This document shows, in pieces, positions 9,368 through 18,801 of a stretch of DNA of 64,000 bases (position 1 is its first letter; each line of letters begins with the position of its first letter). The translations under genes and the position numbers were made by a program. The stretch spans positions 3,968,001 through 4,032,000 of the forward strand of contig NZ_CP027706.1 of NCBI RefSeq assembly GCF_003850565.1, in the 5' to 3' direction. The DNA comes from Pseudomonas sessilinigenes. GTDB lineage: Bacteria; Pseudomonadota; Gammaproteobacteria; Pseudomonadales; Pseudomonadaceae. Under the pieces are notes generated by a model. The model worked only from the letters and a program-made list of their open reading frames with translations. It searched no databases and was not told the DNA's origin.

Positions 9368-9805
9368 GTATTTCAGAATAATTTCATTTCGATACTAAAA
9401 CTGTAACAAATTGACGGGAGGATAGGCTCTTAGCCATGATTGCGTCGCTTTTTTGATCCCTTATGACGTTATTTATTGATCTGGCCGAGGGCCTGGAAGA
9501 AATAGCGGCGGGAAAATATTTTTCAGGAATAGGCTCGCAGGCGTCTACGCTGGAGCTTTTGGCTGGCGGATGGCGAGCTTTATTCCTGAAGGGTATGAGA
9601 AAGAATGGAATAATTCTTTTTGGGTTTATGAGGAATTCATTAACCTGCATGGACCAAATAACTGCGATTAGACATTGGTCGAAGACACAGATCGTTACGA
9701 TTGACTTATCAGTCACGGTCTGGCGCTAATCGCGCATCTGCGGCACCCGGGCGTTTCGATCTGGGGCCAGGAACCACAAGAATTAGAAAACGAGAGGAGC
9801 GATAC
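9368..9805. other. AT-rich intergenic region upstream of the porin
   Basis: About 440 bp between the argA terminator and the porin, clearly richer in A+T than the rest of the window. The open frames here (for example 9463-9729) have no ribosome-binding site, no family likeness and poor Pseudomonas codon use, so I do not call them genes. A porin promoter and long 5' leader are probable. I see no convincing conserved RNA. Confidence 0.5.
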
Positions 9806-11131
9806 ATGAACAAGTCCACCTTGGCCCTGGCTGTGGCCGTAGGGGTTTTGGCGCAGCAGGCAGGCGCCGCTGGTTTCATCGAAGACAGCAAGGCCACCCT
9901 GGGGCTGCGTAACTTCTACATCAACACCGATAACCGTGACGGTACTGGCCCGAACAAGAACGAAGAGTGGGGCCAAGGCTTCGATCTGCGTTTCACCTCG
10001 GGTTACACCCAGGGTACTGTCCAGTTCGGCGTTGATGCCATTGCGCTGTATGGCCTGCGCCTGGATTCCTCGCCGGCCAAGAGCGGCAACTCTGGCGGCA
10101 CCGCTTCCGGCGGCACCATCTTCCCAAGCGACGGCAACAAGGCGGTCAATGACTTCGCCAGCCTGGGCCTGACCGGTAAGGTCAAGGTTTCCCAGACCGA
10201 GCTGAAGGTCGGTACCCTGCTGCCGAACAACCCGGTGATCAAGTACAACGACGGTCGCCTGCTGCCACAAACCTTCCAGGGCGGCCAGATCACCTCGAAC
10301 GAAATCAAGGACCTGACCCTGACCGCAGGCCAGGTCGAGCGCGCCAAGGGCCGTAACTCGAGCAACAACGAAGGCCTGTCCATCGCGGGCGCCAACGCTG
10401 GCTCGAACTACCCGAAAGGCGAGTTCAGCAACAAGTTCTACTACGCCGGTGCCGACTACAAGATCACCAAGGATCTGACGGCTTCGTACTACTTCGGTGA
10501 GCTGAAGAACTTCTACAACCAGAACTTCCTCGGCCTGGTGCACAACTGGGCAATCGGCCCGGGCGTCCTGAAGAGCGACCTGCGCTACTACCGCAGCCGC
10601 GACGACGGTCGTAATGGCGACACCGCGGGCTACTACACCACGGGTTACTACGGCGACAAGGTCACCAAAGGCAAGGTCGACAACGACCTGTACAGCTACC
10701 TGGCCCTGTACTCGGTCGAAGGCCACACCTTCGGTGCCGGCTACCAGTACACCAAGGGCGATAGCGACTTCCCTTGGCTGAACCAGGGTGACGGCTCGTC
10801 CAACAGCACCATCACCGATATGCAGATCCAGAAGTTCGCCCGTGCTGGCGAGCGCACCTGGCAAGTTCGCTACGGTTATGACTTCGCCAAGGTCGGCGTG
10901 CCAGGCCTGACCGCCAACGCGGTCTACCTGCGTGGCAACAACATCGATACCTCCCTGGGCAGCAAGACCGAGTGGGAACGCGACCTGACCGTTGCCTACG
11001 TCATTCCGGAAGGCCCGCTGAAGAACCTGGGCTTCGCCTGGAAAAACGCCATGTGGCGTACCGACCTGGCGAACACCCGTTCCCAGGACGAAAACCGCCT
11101 GATCGTCAGCTACTCGATCCCGCTGCTGTAA
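9806..11131 (+). CDS. OprD-family outer-membrane porin
   Basis: Substrate-specific 18-stranded porin (441 aa) for small anionic or amino-acid-like solutes. The start at 9806 follows GAGAGGAGC and gives a clean signal peptide (MNKSTLALAVAVGVLAQQAGA, cut after about residue 21). The mature start GFIEDSKATLGLRNFYIN is the conserved OprD-family N-terminus, followed by WGQGFDLRFTSGYTQGTVQFGVDA when read in parts. It ends in the hydrophobic C-terminal strand LIVSYSIPLL. It resembles OprE-type members most, but the substrate is not deducible. It has its own terminator, so it is probably transcribed apart from the sulfur genes downstream. Confidence 0.92.
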   Translation: MNKSTLALAVAVGVLAQQAGAAGFIEDSKATLGLRNFYINTDNRDGTGPNKNEEWGQGFDLRFTSGYTQGTVQFGVDAIALYGLRLDSSPAKSGNSGGTASGGTIFPSDGNKAVNDFASLGLTGKVKVSQTELKVGTLLPNNPVIKYNDGRLLPQTFQGGQITSNEIKDLTLTAGQVERAKGRNSSNNEGLSIAGANAGSNYPKGEFSNKFYYAGADYKITKDLTASYYFGELKNFYNQNFLGLVHNWAIGPGVLKSDLRYYRSRDDGRNGDTAGYYTTGYYGDKVTKGKVDNDLYSYLALYSVEGHTFGAGYQYTKGDSDFPWLNQGDGSSNSTITDMQIQKFARAGERTWQVRYGYDFAKVGVPGLTANAVYLRGNNIDTSLGSKTEWERDLTVAYVIPEGPLKNLGFAWKNAMWRTDLANTRSQDENRLIVSYSIPLL

Positions 11132-11145
11132 TCGGTAATAAAAAA

Positions 11146-11172
11146 CCTCGCCCGGCGCAATGCCGGGCGAGG
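11146..11172 (+). terminator. Intrinsic terminator after the porin
   Basis: An 11-bp perfect GC-rich stem (CCTCGCCCGGC / GCCGGGCGAGG) with a 5-nt loop, preceded by an A-run and followed by TTCGTT, 14 bp after the porin stop. Confidence 0.85.
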
Positions 11173-11325
11173 CTTCGTTCCAAGTCAGGCCCACCCCCGT
11201 GAGCCCTTCCTGAATTCCCCTCTTTCTTGCAGCTACTCAAGGCCTTCTCGAACCTTGTGTACCAGGGTGTTCCTGGCGTGCCTGCGAGTCCAGTGAAGAG
11301 ATTTTTAATATTCCTTTACGGTCTT

Positions 11326-11343
11326 AATAAATCTATATTTATT
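11326..11343. promoter_or_regulatory. AT-rich inverted repeat upstream of lsfA
   Basis: AATAAAT-ctat-ATTTATT is a perfect 7-bp inverted repeat about 64 bp before the lsfA start, in an AT-rich stretch (11300-11360). The ssuE upstream region (about 12125-12180) is similarly AT-rich with related ATAAATAAGATTTATAG text. Sulfate-starvation control through CysB is known for such genes; linking this repeat to CysB is inference. Confidence 0.4.
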
Positions 11344-11406
11344 CTTTTTAAATAAACTGCGCCCGAGGCAGAGTAGCGTCATCACGCACTCACAGGAGCA
11401 GCACCC

Positions 11407-12045
11407 ATGAGCCTCAGACTGGGCGACATCGCCCCCGACTTCGAACAGGATTCCAGTGCCGGCAAGATTCGTTTCCACGAGTGGCTGGGTGATAGCTGGG
11501 GCGTGCTGTTTTCCCATCCGGCGGACTTCACCCCGGTATGCACCACCGAGCTGGGTTTTACCGCCAAGCTCAAGGATGAATTCGCCCAGCGCGGGGTCAA
11601 GGCCATTGCCCTGTCGGTGGACCCGGTGGATTCCCATCACCGCTGGATCGAGGACATCAACGAGACCCAGGACACCCGGGTCAACTTCCCGATCCTGGCC
11701 GACGCCGACCGCAAGGTCTCGGACCTCTATGACCTGATCCATCCCAATGCCAGCGACACCCTGACCGTGCGCTCGCTGTTCATCATCGACCCGAACAAGA
11801 AAATCCGCCTGACCATCACCTACCCAGCCAGCACTGGGCGCAATTTCCACGAGATCCTGCGGGTGATCGACTCGCTGCAACTCACCGACAACTACAAGGT
11901 GGCCACCCCGGCCAACTGGCAGGACGGTGACGAAGTGGTGATCGTGCCGTCCCTGAAGGACGAGGAAGAGATCAAGCGGCGTTTTCCCAAAGGCTATCGC
12001 GCAGTGAAGCCCTACCTGCGGCTGACTCCACAACCCAACCGTTGA
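11407..12045 (+). CDS. lsfA: 1-Cys peroxiredoxin LsfA
   Basis: Prx6-type peroxidase that reduces peroxides; in Pseudomonas LsfA is induced by sulfate starvation. Length 212 aa. The peroxidatic Cys45 lies in PADFTPVCTTELG, and there is no other cysteine, so it is a true 1-Cys enzyme. The Prx6 C-terminal extension is present (VPSLKDEEEIKRRFPKG). It stands directly before ssuEADCBF, as is usual in pseudomonads, though a UUCG-tetraloop terminator separates it from ssuE. Confidence 0.95.
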   Translation: MSLRLGDIAPDFEQDSSAGKIRFHEWLGDSWGVLFSHPADFTPVCTTELGFTAKLKDEFAQRGVKAIALSVDPVDSHHRWIEDINETQDTRVNFPILADADRKVSDLYDLIHPNASDTLTVRSLFIIDPNKKIRLTITYPASTGRNFHEILRVIDSLQLTDNYKVATPANWQDGDEVVIVPSLKDEEEIKRRFPKGYRAVKPYLRLTPQPNR

Positions 12046-12079
12046 GGCGCATGACAGATCCATAAAGCAGGGGTTTTCA

Positions 12080-12103
12080 GGCCGTTTCGACGGCCTTTTT
12101 TTT
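12080..12103 (+). terminator. Intrinsic terminator between lsfA and ssuE
   Basis: GGCCGT-TTCG-ACGGCC stem with a stable UUCG tetraloop, followed by a run of eight T. A classic rho-independent terminator, so lsfA and ssuE probably have separate promoters. Confidence 0.92.
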
Positions 12104-12252
12104 CGCCTGGTAAATGCACCTTCTTATATTCTTTTGTGGAATAAACAAATGAATAAATAAGATTTATAGATATAAAAATAGACTGTTAAGGTCTGCTCAT
12201 CCGGTGAGATCGCATCCCGCGAATCACCTTATTCGTTCAAGGAATCCCCTGC

Positions 12253-12846
12253 ATGCTGGTGGTCTCTCTCGGTGGCAGTCCCAGCCAGCGTTCCCGTTCC
12301 GGAGTGCTGCTGGAGTTGGCCAAGCGCTGGTTGCAGCAGCAAGGTGTGGAAGTGGTCAGTTACCAGGTGCGGGACTTCCCGGCCGAGGACCTGCTTCACG
12401 CCCGCTTCGACAGCCCCAAGGTCATCGACCTGCTGCGCCAGATCGAACAGGCCGACGGCCTGCTGATCGCCACTCCGGTCTACAAGGCTTCGTTCTCCGG
12501 AGCCCTGAAGACATTGCTGGACCTGCTGCCCGAGGGCGCGTTGAGGCACAAGGTGGTGCTGCCCATGGCCACCGGCGGCAGCATCGCCCACATGCTCGTG
12601 GTGGACTACGCCTTGAAGCCTGTGCTTTCGGCGCTCAAGGCCCAGGAAATGCTCCAGGGCATCTTTGCCGAGGATAGCCAGATCGCCTACGGCGAAGGCA
12701 GCGTCCAGCCGCAGTTGGCCCAAGCCCTGGAGCTGCGTTTGCAGGAAGCCCTGGAGCAGTTCCACAGTGCCCTGGCACGCCGTCCCAAGCCGCTGGACCC
12801 GAATCTGTTGAACGAACGCCTGCTCAGTGCTCGCTGGAGCATTTGA
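12253..12846 (+). CDS. ssuE: NADPH-dependent FMN reductase SsuE
   Basis: Flavin reductase (197 aa) that supplies FMNH2 to the monooxygenase SsuD. Flavodoxin-like fold: [15 protein letters not shown] is the FMN phosphate loop at the N-terminus, and [20 protein letters not shown] is the conserved second FMN-binding segment. It is first in the ssu operon, about 90 bp before ssuA. The AT-rich region upstream (12104-12252) should hold the sulfate-starvation promoter. Confidence 0.95.
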   Translation: MLVVSLGGSPSQRSRSGVLLELAKRWLQQQGVEVVSYQVRDFPAEDLLHARFDSPKVIDLLRQIEQADGLLIATPVYKASFSGALKTLLDLLPEGALRHKVVLPMATGGSIAHMLVVDYALKPVLSALKAQEMLQGIFAEDSQIAYGEGSVQPQLAQALELRLQEALEQFHSALARRPKPLDPNLLNERLLSARWSI

Positions 12847-12936
12847 GCCACGTCATTGATCTGAACTACTGGCCTTACTCGCCCGCCAACGGGCAAGCAG
12901 GTGCAGCCAAAACCCCACAGCAAAAAGGAGAGCGCC

Positions 12937-13902
12937 ATGCGCCCTGTCATTTTGCGTCGCGGGCTGGTCGCTCTGTTTGCTGCGGCTGTGTCCTTCGGCG
13001 CCATTGTCCAAGCCCAGGCCGAGACCCTGCGTATCGGCTATCAGAAGTACGGCACCCTAGTGCTGCTCAAGGCCAAGGGCTCCCTGGAGAAGCGCCTGGC
13101 GCAGCAGGGCGTCGATGTACAGTGGACTGAGTTTCCCGGTGGCCCGCAGCTGTTGGAGGGGCTGAACGTCGGCTCCATCGACTTCGGTGTGACCGGCGAG
13201 ACGCCACCGGTGTTCGCCCAGGCTGCCGGCGCCGACCTGCTCTATGTGGCCTATGAGCCACCGGCTCCCCTGAGTGAAGCGATCCTGGTGCCCAAGGACT
13301 CGCCGATCCGCTCGGTGCAGGAGCTCAAGGGCAAGAAGGTGGTGCTCAACAAAGGCTCCAACGTCCATTACTTGCTGGTCCGCGCCCTGGAAGATGCCGG
13401 CCTGAAGTACAGCGATATCCAGACCGTGTTCCTGCCGCCGGCCGATGCCCGCGCCGCTTTCGAGCGTGGCAGCGTCGATGCCTGGGTGATCTGGGACCCT
13501 TACCAGGCCGCCGCCGAGCAGCAGTTGCAAGCGCGAACCCTGCGTGACGGCAGCGGCATCGTCGACAACCACCAGTTCTACCTGGCCACCAAGCCCTATG
13601 CGCAGCAGCACCCTGAGGTGATCAAGACCCTGGTGGAAGAAGTGCGGGCGGTGGGCGAGTGGTCCAGGGCCAACCCGCAGGAGGTCACCGATCAGGTGGC
13701 GCCGCTGCTGGGGCTGTCTCCCGAGATCACCCTGACCTCGGTCAAGCGCCAGGGCTATGGCGCAGGCTTCCTGACCCCGGAAGTGATTGCCGCCCAGCAG
13801 AAAATCGCCGACAGCTTCTACCAGCTCAAGCTGATTCCCAAGCCCCTGAACATCAAAGACGTGATCTGGACGCCCGGCGCCGCCGTGGCCAAAGCGCCGT
13901 AA
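12937..13902 (+). CDS. ssuA: Sulfonate ABC transporter periplasmic binding protein
   Basis: Binds aliphatic sulfonates in the periplasm for the SsuBC importer. The start at 12937 follows AAGGAG; the longer frame from 12901 has no such site. A signal peptide of about 27 residues ends in VQAQA, then ETLRIGYQKYGTLVLLKAKG is the SsuA/TauA-type NMT1-like N-terminus, and WVIWDPYQAAAEQ is a conserved family stretch. 321 aa. It lies between ssuE and ssuD in the standard order. Confidence 0.95.
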   Translation: MRPVILRRGLVALFAAAVSFGAIVQAQAETLRIGYQKYGTLVLLKAKGSLEKRLAQQGVDVQWTEFPGGPQLLEGLNVGSIDFGVTGETPPVFAQAAGADLLYVAYEPPAPLSEAILVPKDSPIRSVQELKGKKVVLNKGSNVHYLLVRALEDAGLKYSDIQTVFLPPADARAAFERGSVDAWVIWDPYQAAAEQQLQARTLRDGSGIVDNHQFYLATKPYAQQHPEVIKTLVEEVRAVGEWSRANPQEVTDQVAPLLGLSPEITLTSVKRQGYGAGFLTPEVIAAQQKIADSFYQLKLIPKPLNIKDVIWTPGAAVAKAP

Positions 13903-13926
13903 CCCGACCCCTTAGGAGACCACTCC

Positions 13927-15075
13927 ATGAGCCTCAACATCTTCTGGTTCCTGCCCACCCACGGTGACGGCCATTACCTTGGCACCGCCGAAGGCGCCCG
14001 AGCCGTCGATCATGGTTACCTGCAGCAGATCGCCCAGGCCGCCGACCGCCTGGGTTTCGGTGGCGTGCTGATCCCTACCGGGCGTTCCTGCGAAGACTCC
14101 TGGCTGGTGGCAGCCTCGCTGATTCCGGTGACCCAGCGTCTGAAATTCCTTGTCGCGCTGCGTCCCGGGATCATTTCCCCGACCGTGGCAGCGCGTCAGG
14201 CGGCAACTCTGGATCGCTTGTCCGGTGGCCGGGCCCTGTTCAACCTGGTAACCGGGGGCGACCCTGACGAGCTGGCGGGCGATGGCCTGTTCCTCGACCA
14301 TGAGGAGCGGTACCAGGCTTCGGTGGAGTTCACCCGCATCTGGCGCCGGGTACTTGAAGGCGAAACCGTGGACTACGACGGCCAGCACATCAGCGTGAAG
14401 GGCGCCAAGCTGCTCTATCCGCCCTTGCAGCAACCGCGTCCGCCGCTGTACTTCGGCGGATCGTCGGAAGCGGCGCAGGACCTGGCCGCCGAGCAGGTGG
14501 AGATGGTGCTGACCTGGGGCGAACCACCGGCCGCAGTGGCCGAGAAGATCCAGCAAGTGCGGGATAAGGCCGCCAAGCTTGGGCGCACCGTGCGCTTCGG
14601 TATCCGGTTGCACGTGATCGTGCGCGAAACCAACGAAGAGGCCTGGAAAGCCGCGGACAAACTCATCTCCCATCTGGATGACGAGACCATCGCCCGGGCC
14701 CAGGCATCCCTGGCGCGCTTCGACTCCGTGGGCCAGCAGCGCATGGCGGCCTTGCACGGCGGTCGTCGCGACAAGCTGGAAGTCAGCCCCAATCTCTGGG
14801 CTGGAGTCGGCCTGGTGCGTGGCGGGGCTGGCACCGCCTTGGTGGGCGACGGGCCGACCGTGGCGGCGCGGATGCAGGAGTACGCGGACCTTGGGATCGA
14901 CACCTTCATCTTCTCCGGTTATCCCCATCTGGAGGAGTCCTACCGGGTGGCCGAGTTGCTGTTCCCGCACCTGGACATCGAGCGGCCCAAGCTGCCGGAG
15001 GCTGCCGGTTATGTGAGTCCGTTCGGCGAGATGGTAGCCAACGACATCATTCCCAAAGCCGCGTCCCAGAGCTGA
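13927..15075 (+). CDS. ssuD: FMNH2-dependent alkanesulfonate monooxygenase
   Basis: Cleaves C1-C8 alkanesulfonates to an aldehyde and sulfite using FMNH2 from SsuE and O2. 382 aa, luciferase-like TIM barrel. It begins with [17 protein letters not shown], and shows the [14 protein letters not shown] (active-site Cys region), [15 protein letters not shown] and [10 protein letters not shown] stretches typical of SsuD. It is preceded by TTAGGAGACC and lies 24 bp after ssuA, so it is in the same transcript. Confidence 0.96.
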   Translation: MSLNIFWFLPTHGDGHYLGTAEGARAVDHGYLQQIAQAADRLGFGGVLIPTGRSCEDSWLVAASLIPVTQRLKFLVALRPGIISPTVAARQAATLDRLSGGRALFNLVTGGDPDELAGDGLFLDHEERYQASVEFTRIWRRVLEGETVDYDGQHISVKGAKLLYPPLQQPRPPLYFGGSSEAAQDLAAEQVEMVLTWGEPPAAVAEKIQQVRDKAAKLGRTVRFGIRLHVIVRETNEEAWKAADKLISHLDDETIARAQASLARFDSVGQQRMAALHGGRRDKLEVSPNLWAGVGLVRGGAGTALVGDGPTVAARMQEYADLGIDTFIFSGYPHLEESYRVAELLFPHLDIERPKLPEAAGYVSPFGEMVANDIIPKAASQS

Positions 15076-15084
15076 GGTGCGGCC

Positions 15085-15873
15085 ATGAACGGACAACGCA
15101 TAGTGCATCGGCTGGCGCCGTGGGGGCTGCCGTTGCTGTTACTGGCGGCCTGGCAGTTGTCGGTGTCGGCGGGTTGGCTGTCGACCCGTATCCTGCCGGC
15201 CCCCAGCGCGGTGATAGAGGCGGGGGTCAGCCTGATACGCAGTGGCGATATCTGGACCCACCTGGCCATCAGTGGCTGGCGTGCCGGGCTGGGCTTCCTG
15301 ATCGGTGGCAGCATCGGCCTGGTGCTGGGCTTCATTACCGGCCTGTCGAAATGGGGTGAGCGCTTGCTGGACAGCTCGGTGCAGATGATCCGCAACGTGC
15401 CGCACCTGGCGCTGATCCCGCTGGTGATCCTGTGGTTCGGTATCGATGAGTCGGCGAAGATCTTCCTGGTGGCCCTGGGTACTTTGTTCCCGATCTACCT
15501 CAACACCTACCACGGCATTCGCAACGTCGACCCGGCGCTGGTGGAAATGTCCCGCAGCTACGGCCTGACGGGCTTCGCGTTGTTTCGCCAGGTCATCCTG
15601 CCGGGAGCCTTGCCATCGATCCTGGTAGGGGTGCGCTTCGCCCTGGGCTTCATGTGGCTGACCCTGATCGTTGCCGAAACCATCTCTGCCAGTTCCGGCA
15701 TTGGCTACCTGGCAATGAATGCCCGGGAGTTCCTGCAGACCGACGTGGTGGTCCTGGCGATTGTCATGTACGCCGTGCTGGGCAAGCTCGCAGACCTTGC
15801 GGCACGTGGCCTGGAGCGAGTCTGGCTGCGTTGGCACCCGGCTTATCAGGTCGTCAAGGGAGGTGCGCAATGA
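15085..15873 (+). CDS. ssuC: Sulfonate ABC transporter permease
   Basis: Inner-membrane permease of the sulfonate importer (262 aa), with about six hydrophobic segments. The coupling (EAA) loop, which contacts the ATPase, is visible as [22 protein letters not shown] cut into its parts [11 protein letters not shown] and [11 protein letters not shown]. Ten bp after ssuD. Its TGA overlaps the ssuB ATG (ATGA), so the two subunits are probably translated in a coupled way. Confidence 0.95.
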   Translation: MNGQRIVHRLAPWGLPLLLLAAWQLSVSAGWLSTRILPAPSAVIEAGVSLIRSGDIWTHLAISGWRAGLGFLIGGSIGLVLGFITGLSKWGERLLDSSVQMIRNVPHLALIPLVILWFGIDESAKIFLVALGTLFPIYLNTYHGIRNVDPALVEMSRSYGLTGFALFRQVILPGALPSILVGVRFALGFMWLTLIVAETISASSGIGYLAMNAREFLQTDVVVLAIVMYAVLGKLADLAARGLERVWLRWHPAYQVVKGGAQ

Positions 15874-16676
15874 CTGCCCAGCAACCACCACGGCTGCTGC
15901 GGGGCATCCCGCTGGCAGTACGCAAACTGCAGAAGACCTTTGGCTCGCGACAGGTGCTGCGGGAAGTCGACTTGCATATTCCCGCTGGCCAGTTCGTTGC
16001 GGTGGTGGGGCGCAGTGGCTGTGGCAAGAGCACCTTGCTGCGCTTGCTGGCGGGTCTTGACCAGCCTAGCGGCGGCCAGTTGCTGGCCGGTGCTGCACCG
16101 CTGGTCGAGGCGCGCGAGGACACTCGCTTGATGTTCCAGGAGGCGCGCCTGCTGCCCTGGAAGAAAGTCATCGACAACGTTGGGTTGGGGCTCAAGGGCA
16201 ACTGGCGGCCCCAGGCCCTGGAGGCCCTGGAGGCGGTAGGCCTGGCGGATCGGGCCAATGAATGGCCGGCGGCCTTGTCCGGTGGGCAGAAGCAGCGCGT
16301 GGCCCTGGCCCGGGCGCTGATCCATCAACCACGGCTGTTGTTGCTGGACGAGCCCTTGGGGGCCCTGGATGCCCTGACCCGAATCGAGATGCAGCAGTTG
16401 ATCGAACGCCTGTGGCAGCAGCACGGCTTCACCGTGCTGCTGGTGACCCACGATGTCAGCGAGGCGGTAGCGATTGCCGATCGGGTGCTGTTGATCGAGG
16501 ACGGCGAGGTTGGCCTCGACTTGCATGTCGAGCTGCCGCGGCCGCGGGTACGCGGCTCCCATCGCCTGGCGGCGCTGGAGACCGAGGTGCTCAATCGCGT
16601 GTTGTCGCTGCCCGGGTCGCCGCCCGAGCCGGAACCTGTTTCACCCCTGCCCACGCAATTGCGTTGGGCGCTGTAG
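15870..16676 (+). CDS. ssuB: Sulfonate ABC transporter ATP-binding protein
   Basis: ATPase of the SsuABC importer (268 aa). The start at 15870 overlaps the ssuC stop; the longer open frame from 15654 lies inside ssuC. Walker [18 protein letters not shown]-loop [11 protein letters not shown], signature [15 protein letters not shown], Walker [15 protein letters not shown] and switch His [10 protein letters not shown] are all intact. The C-terminal tail ([21 protein letters not shown]) is Pro-rich and probably not conserved. Confidence 0.95.
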   Translation: MTAQQPPRLLRGIPLAVRKLQKTFGSRQVLREVDLHIPAGQFVAVVGRSGCGKSTLLRLLAGLDQPSGGQLLAGAAPLVEAREDTRLMFQEARLLPWKKVIDNVGLGLKGNWRPQALEALEAVGLADRANEWPAALSGGQKQRVALARALIHQPRLLLLDEPLGALDALTRIEMQQLIERLWQQHGFTVLLVTHDVSEAVAIADRVLLIEDGEVGLDLHVELPRPRVRGSHRLAALETEVLNRVLSLPGSPPEPEPVSPLPTQLRWAL

Positions 16677-16706
16677 AGCAGCAGCAAGCAAGAGCGTTGT
16701 GCTTGG

Positions 16707-16737
16707 GCTTGCCGCTGGCCGCTTGAAACGTGCAGCT
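16707..16737. repeat. Dispersed intergenic repeat with CTTGCCGCT core (copy 1)
   Basis: Between ssuB and ssuF: CTTGCCGCTGGCCGCTTGAA then ACGTGCAGCT. The same word family (GCTTGCCGCTTG, GCTTGCAGC) recurs in gaps at 39472-39504 and 60715-60749, never inside a gene. This fits a short dispersed intergenic repeat family of this lineage. Confidence 0.5.
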
Positions 16738-16764
16738 CTGTTTTTCGACCCCAGGAGAAATACC

Positions 16765-16980
16765 ATGACCATCAAAGCCATCAATGTTCGCAACCAGTTC
16801 AAGGGCACCATCAAGGAAATCGTCGAGGGTGATGTGTTGTCGGAAATCGACGTGCAGACAGCCTCGGGGATCGTCACTTCGGTGATCACTACCCGCTCGG
16901 TCAAGGAGCTGGAGCTGTCCATTGGCAGTGAAGTGATTGCCTTCGTGAAGTCCACGGAGGTGTCGATCGCCAAGTTGTGA
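16765..16980 (+). CDS. ssuF: SsuF, TOBE-domain molybdopterin-binding-like protein
   Basis: Single TOBE/MopI domain of 71 aa (MTIKAINVRNQFKGTIKEI at the N-terminus, SEVIAFVKSTEVSIAKL at the C-terminus). Mop-like domains bind oxyanions such as molybdate. In pseudomonads this is the last gene of the ssu operon (ssuF) and is reported as needed for sulfonate or sulfate-ester use, though its exact role is unsettled. The start at 16765 follows AGGAGA. A terminator follows directly. Confidence 0.9.
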   Translation: MTIKAINVRNQFKGTIKEIVEGDVLSEIDVQTASGIVTSVITTRSVKELELSIGSEVIAFVKSTEVSIAKL

Positions 16981-16995
16981 ACACCGTCGTATCAA

Positions 16996-17029
16996 GGCCC
17001 CGGAGGGAGCGAGCCCTGCGGGGCTTTTT
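16996..17029 (+). terminator. Terminator of the ssu operon
   Basis: GGCCCCG...CGGGGC hairpin with an inner GGG/CCC pairing, followed by TTTTTC, 16 bp after the ssuF stop. Confidence 0.85.
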
Positions 17030-17098
17030 CATGGGCGCTGTAAATAACGGTCAGATTTGATACTTTCCCTGCTTTCGCAAGGCCTGAACAGTACAGAC

Positions 17099-18016
17099 AT
17101 GACAACAAAGCAGGGTCCAAACGCAGGGTACTTGGAGTTCGACCGCGACCATTGGGCCGCTCTCCGGGCCGGGGAGCCCATGAGCCTGTCGCCGTCGGAG
17201 ATGGAGACGCTGACCAGCCCGACCCAGCCCATGGAGTCAGAAGAGGTCAGGCAGATCCTGTTGCCGCTGTCGCGCCTGTTGCATCTGCATGCCACGCAGG
17301 TCCAGGCGCTCAAGGCGCCACAGGATGGGGGCAAGGTGCCTTATGTCATCGGGGTGTCGGGCAGTGTCGCAGTGGGCAAGAGCAGCTTCGCCAGGGTCCT
17401 GGCCGCGTTGCTGGCCTACTGGCCGGGCAAGCCCAACGTGCAGTTGGTGACCACCGATTCGTTCCTCTTGCCCCTGGCGAGCCTGCAGGAAAAGAACATC
17501 CTGCATCGCAAGGGGTTTCCCGAGTCCTACGACGAGCCGCTATTCCTGGAGTTTCTCCAGGCGGTGTGCCGGCGGGGCGAGGCCGCGCAGATCCCGATCT
17601 ATTCCCATGTCCGCTACGACATCCTGGCTGACGAGGCGCAGTCGGTGGAGGCGCCGGACATCATCATCCTCGAAGGCCTGAATGTGTTGCAGGGTGAGCG
17701 GGGGCAGGGCCTGCATGCCCTGGATTTCATCGACTTCTCGATCTATGTCGACGCCGCACCGGAGGCCATCAAGACCTGGTACCTGGAGCGCTTCGTCTAT
17801 TTGAAGAACACGGCCTTCCAGTCGGACGACTCCTACTTCAACAAGTTCAAGGGGCTGTCCGACCCAGAGGCGCTGGCCATGGCCTCCGATACCTGGGACC
17901 GGGTGAACCTGAAGAATCTTGTGGAGAACATCCTGCCCACCCGGGAGCGGGCCAACCTGGTGATCCACAAGACTTTGGATCACCGCATCGACAGGTTGTC
18001 GCTGCGCCAGGCTTGA
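17099..18016 (+). CDS. coaA: Type I pantothenate kinase
   Basis: Phosphorylates pantothenate, the first step to coenzyme A. 305 aa and plainly like E. coli CoaA: YLEFDRDHWAALR near the start, P-loop GVSGSVAVGKSSFARVL (Lys94), TTDSF (E. coli TTDGF), KGFPESYDEP, IPIYSHVRYDI, LEGLNVLQ, and NILPTRERANLV near the end. The start at 17099 matches the family N-terminus; a TTG at 17057 is in frame but unlikely. No good ribosome site is visible. Most pseudomonads rely on type III CoaX, so this may be an extra enzyme. Its 3' end lies 4 bp from the convergent TetR gene. Confidence 0.93.
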   Translation: MTTKQGPNAGYLEFDRDHWAALRAGEPMSLSPSEMETLTSPTQPMESEEVRQILLPLSRLLHLHATQVQALKAPQDGGKVPYVIGVSGSVAVGKSSFARVLAALLAYWPGKPNVQLVTTDSFLLPLASLQEKNILHRKGFPESYDEPLFLEFLQAVCRRGEAAQIPIYSHVRYDILADEAQSVEAPDIIILEGLNVLQGERGQGLHALDFIDFSIYVDAAPEAIKTWYLERFVYLKNTAFQSDDSYFNKFKGLSDPEALAMASDTWDRVNLKNLVENILPTRERANLVIHKTLDHRIDRLSLRQA

Positions 18017-18020
18017 ACGT

Positions 18021-18659
18021 TCAGAGCGGGGTGGGGCGCTTGGGCAGGTACGGCGGCAGGTACAGGCCCAGGTAGGCATCGAATACCCGCATGCCTTCCT
18101 CTGCCATGCGGGCGGTGATTTGCCCGTGTTGCTGCACCGACCGGGCATACACCCGGTCCCCCAGCTCCATGGCCAGGGCGAATACGTCCACGTCCTGTGG
18201 CAGTGCCGGTAGGGTGAAGTGCCGGTTGAACAGCTTGTGCATCAGGTCGCCCAGTTCGAGATCGTGCTGGCGGTCGGCCTGGGTGACTTCGGTCAATCCA
18301 TGTTGCGCCAGGATCAACTGCCGGGCTGCGGCATCGTCTGCGTAGATGGCGAGCATGCGTTGCTCCACCAGGCGTGACAGGTCCCGCCAGCCGTCGAGCC
18401 GTTCATGCTCGATCGGGGCTTGCAGGCACGCGCGGAATGCGGCGTGGACATCCGCGGTAAGGGCCTCGAGCAGGGCCGGTACGCTGGCGAAGAAGTGATA
18501 AACCGACGACGGCGGGATCTGCGCGCGCTCGGCCACGCTGTAGATCGACAGGCTGGCCACGCCTTCGCTGGCCAGCAGGGTGCGGGCCGCGTCAAGTATC
18601 GAGTCGATCCGGGCCTGGCTGCGTGCACGGGGCTTGCGAAGAGGGGCGGTGCGCGTCAT
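18021..18659 (-). CDS. TetR-family transcriptional regulator
   Basis: Repressor-type regulator of 212 aa. The start at 18659 follows CAGGAGA. The N-terminal HTH is clear (QARIDSILDAARTLLASEG, then YSVAERAQIPPSSVYHFFAS). The C-terminal ligand domain is unassigned and ends in a Pro-rich tail (LYLPPYLPKRPTPL). It lies downstream of and on the same strand as spuI but is separated by the spuI terminator, so it may have its own promoter. A role in polyamine or CoA control is only positional inference. Confidence 0.9.
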   Translation of the reverse strand: MTRTAPLRKPRARSQARIDSILDAARTLLASEGVASLSIYSVAERAQIPPSSVYHFFASVPALLEALTADVHAAFRACLQAPIEHERLDGWRDLSRLVEQRMLAIYADDAAARQLILAQHGLTEVTQADRQHDLELGDLMHKLFNRHFTLPALPQDVDVFALAMELGDRVYARSVQQHGQITARMAEEGMRVFDAYLGLYLPPYLPKRPTPL

Positions 18660-18751
18660 CGGGGTCTCCTGTTGGACAGCCGGCATTGTACGCCAGAGGA
18701 TTGGGCTCCCTGTAGCGGCAACCGAGCGCCGTAGTTGCGGATCGCGGGCAT

Positions 18752-18785
18752 AAAAAACGCCGCGGGCCATGGGCTGCGCGGCGTT
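18752..18785 (-). terminator. Intrinsic terminator after spuI
   Basis: On the minus strand a 9-bp stem (AACGCCGCG/CGCGGCGTT) is followed by a run of T, 17 bp beyond the spuI stop. Confidence 0.88.
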
Positions 18786-18801
18786 CTTTGCTGCAGGCCG
18801 T

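Noticed and set aside
9463..9729. 88-aa open frame in the gap before the porin
   Set aside because: No ribosome-binding site, AT-rich codons unlike neighbours and no recognisable feature.
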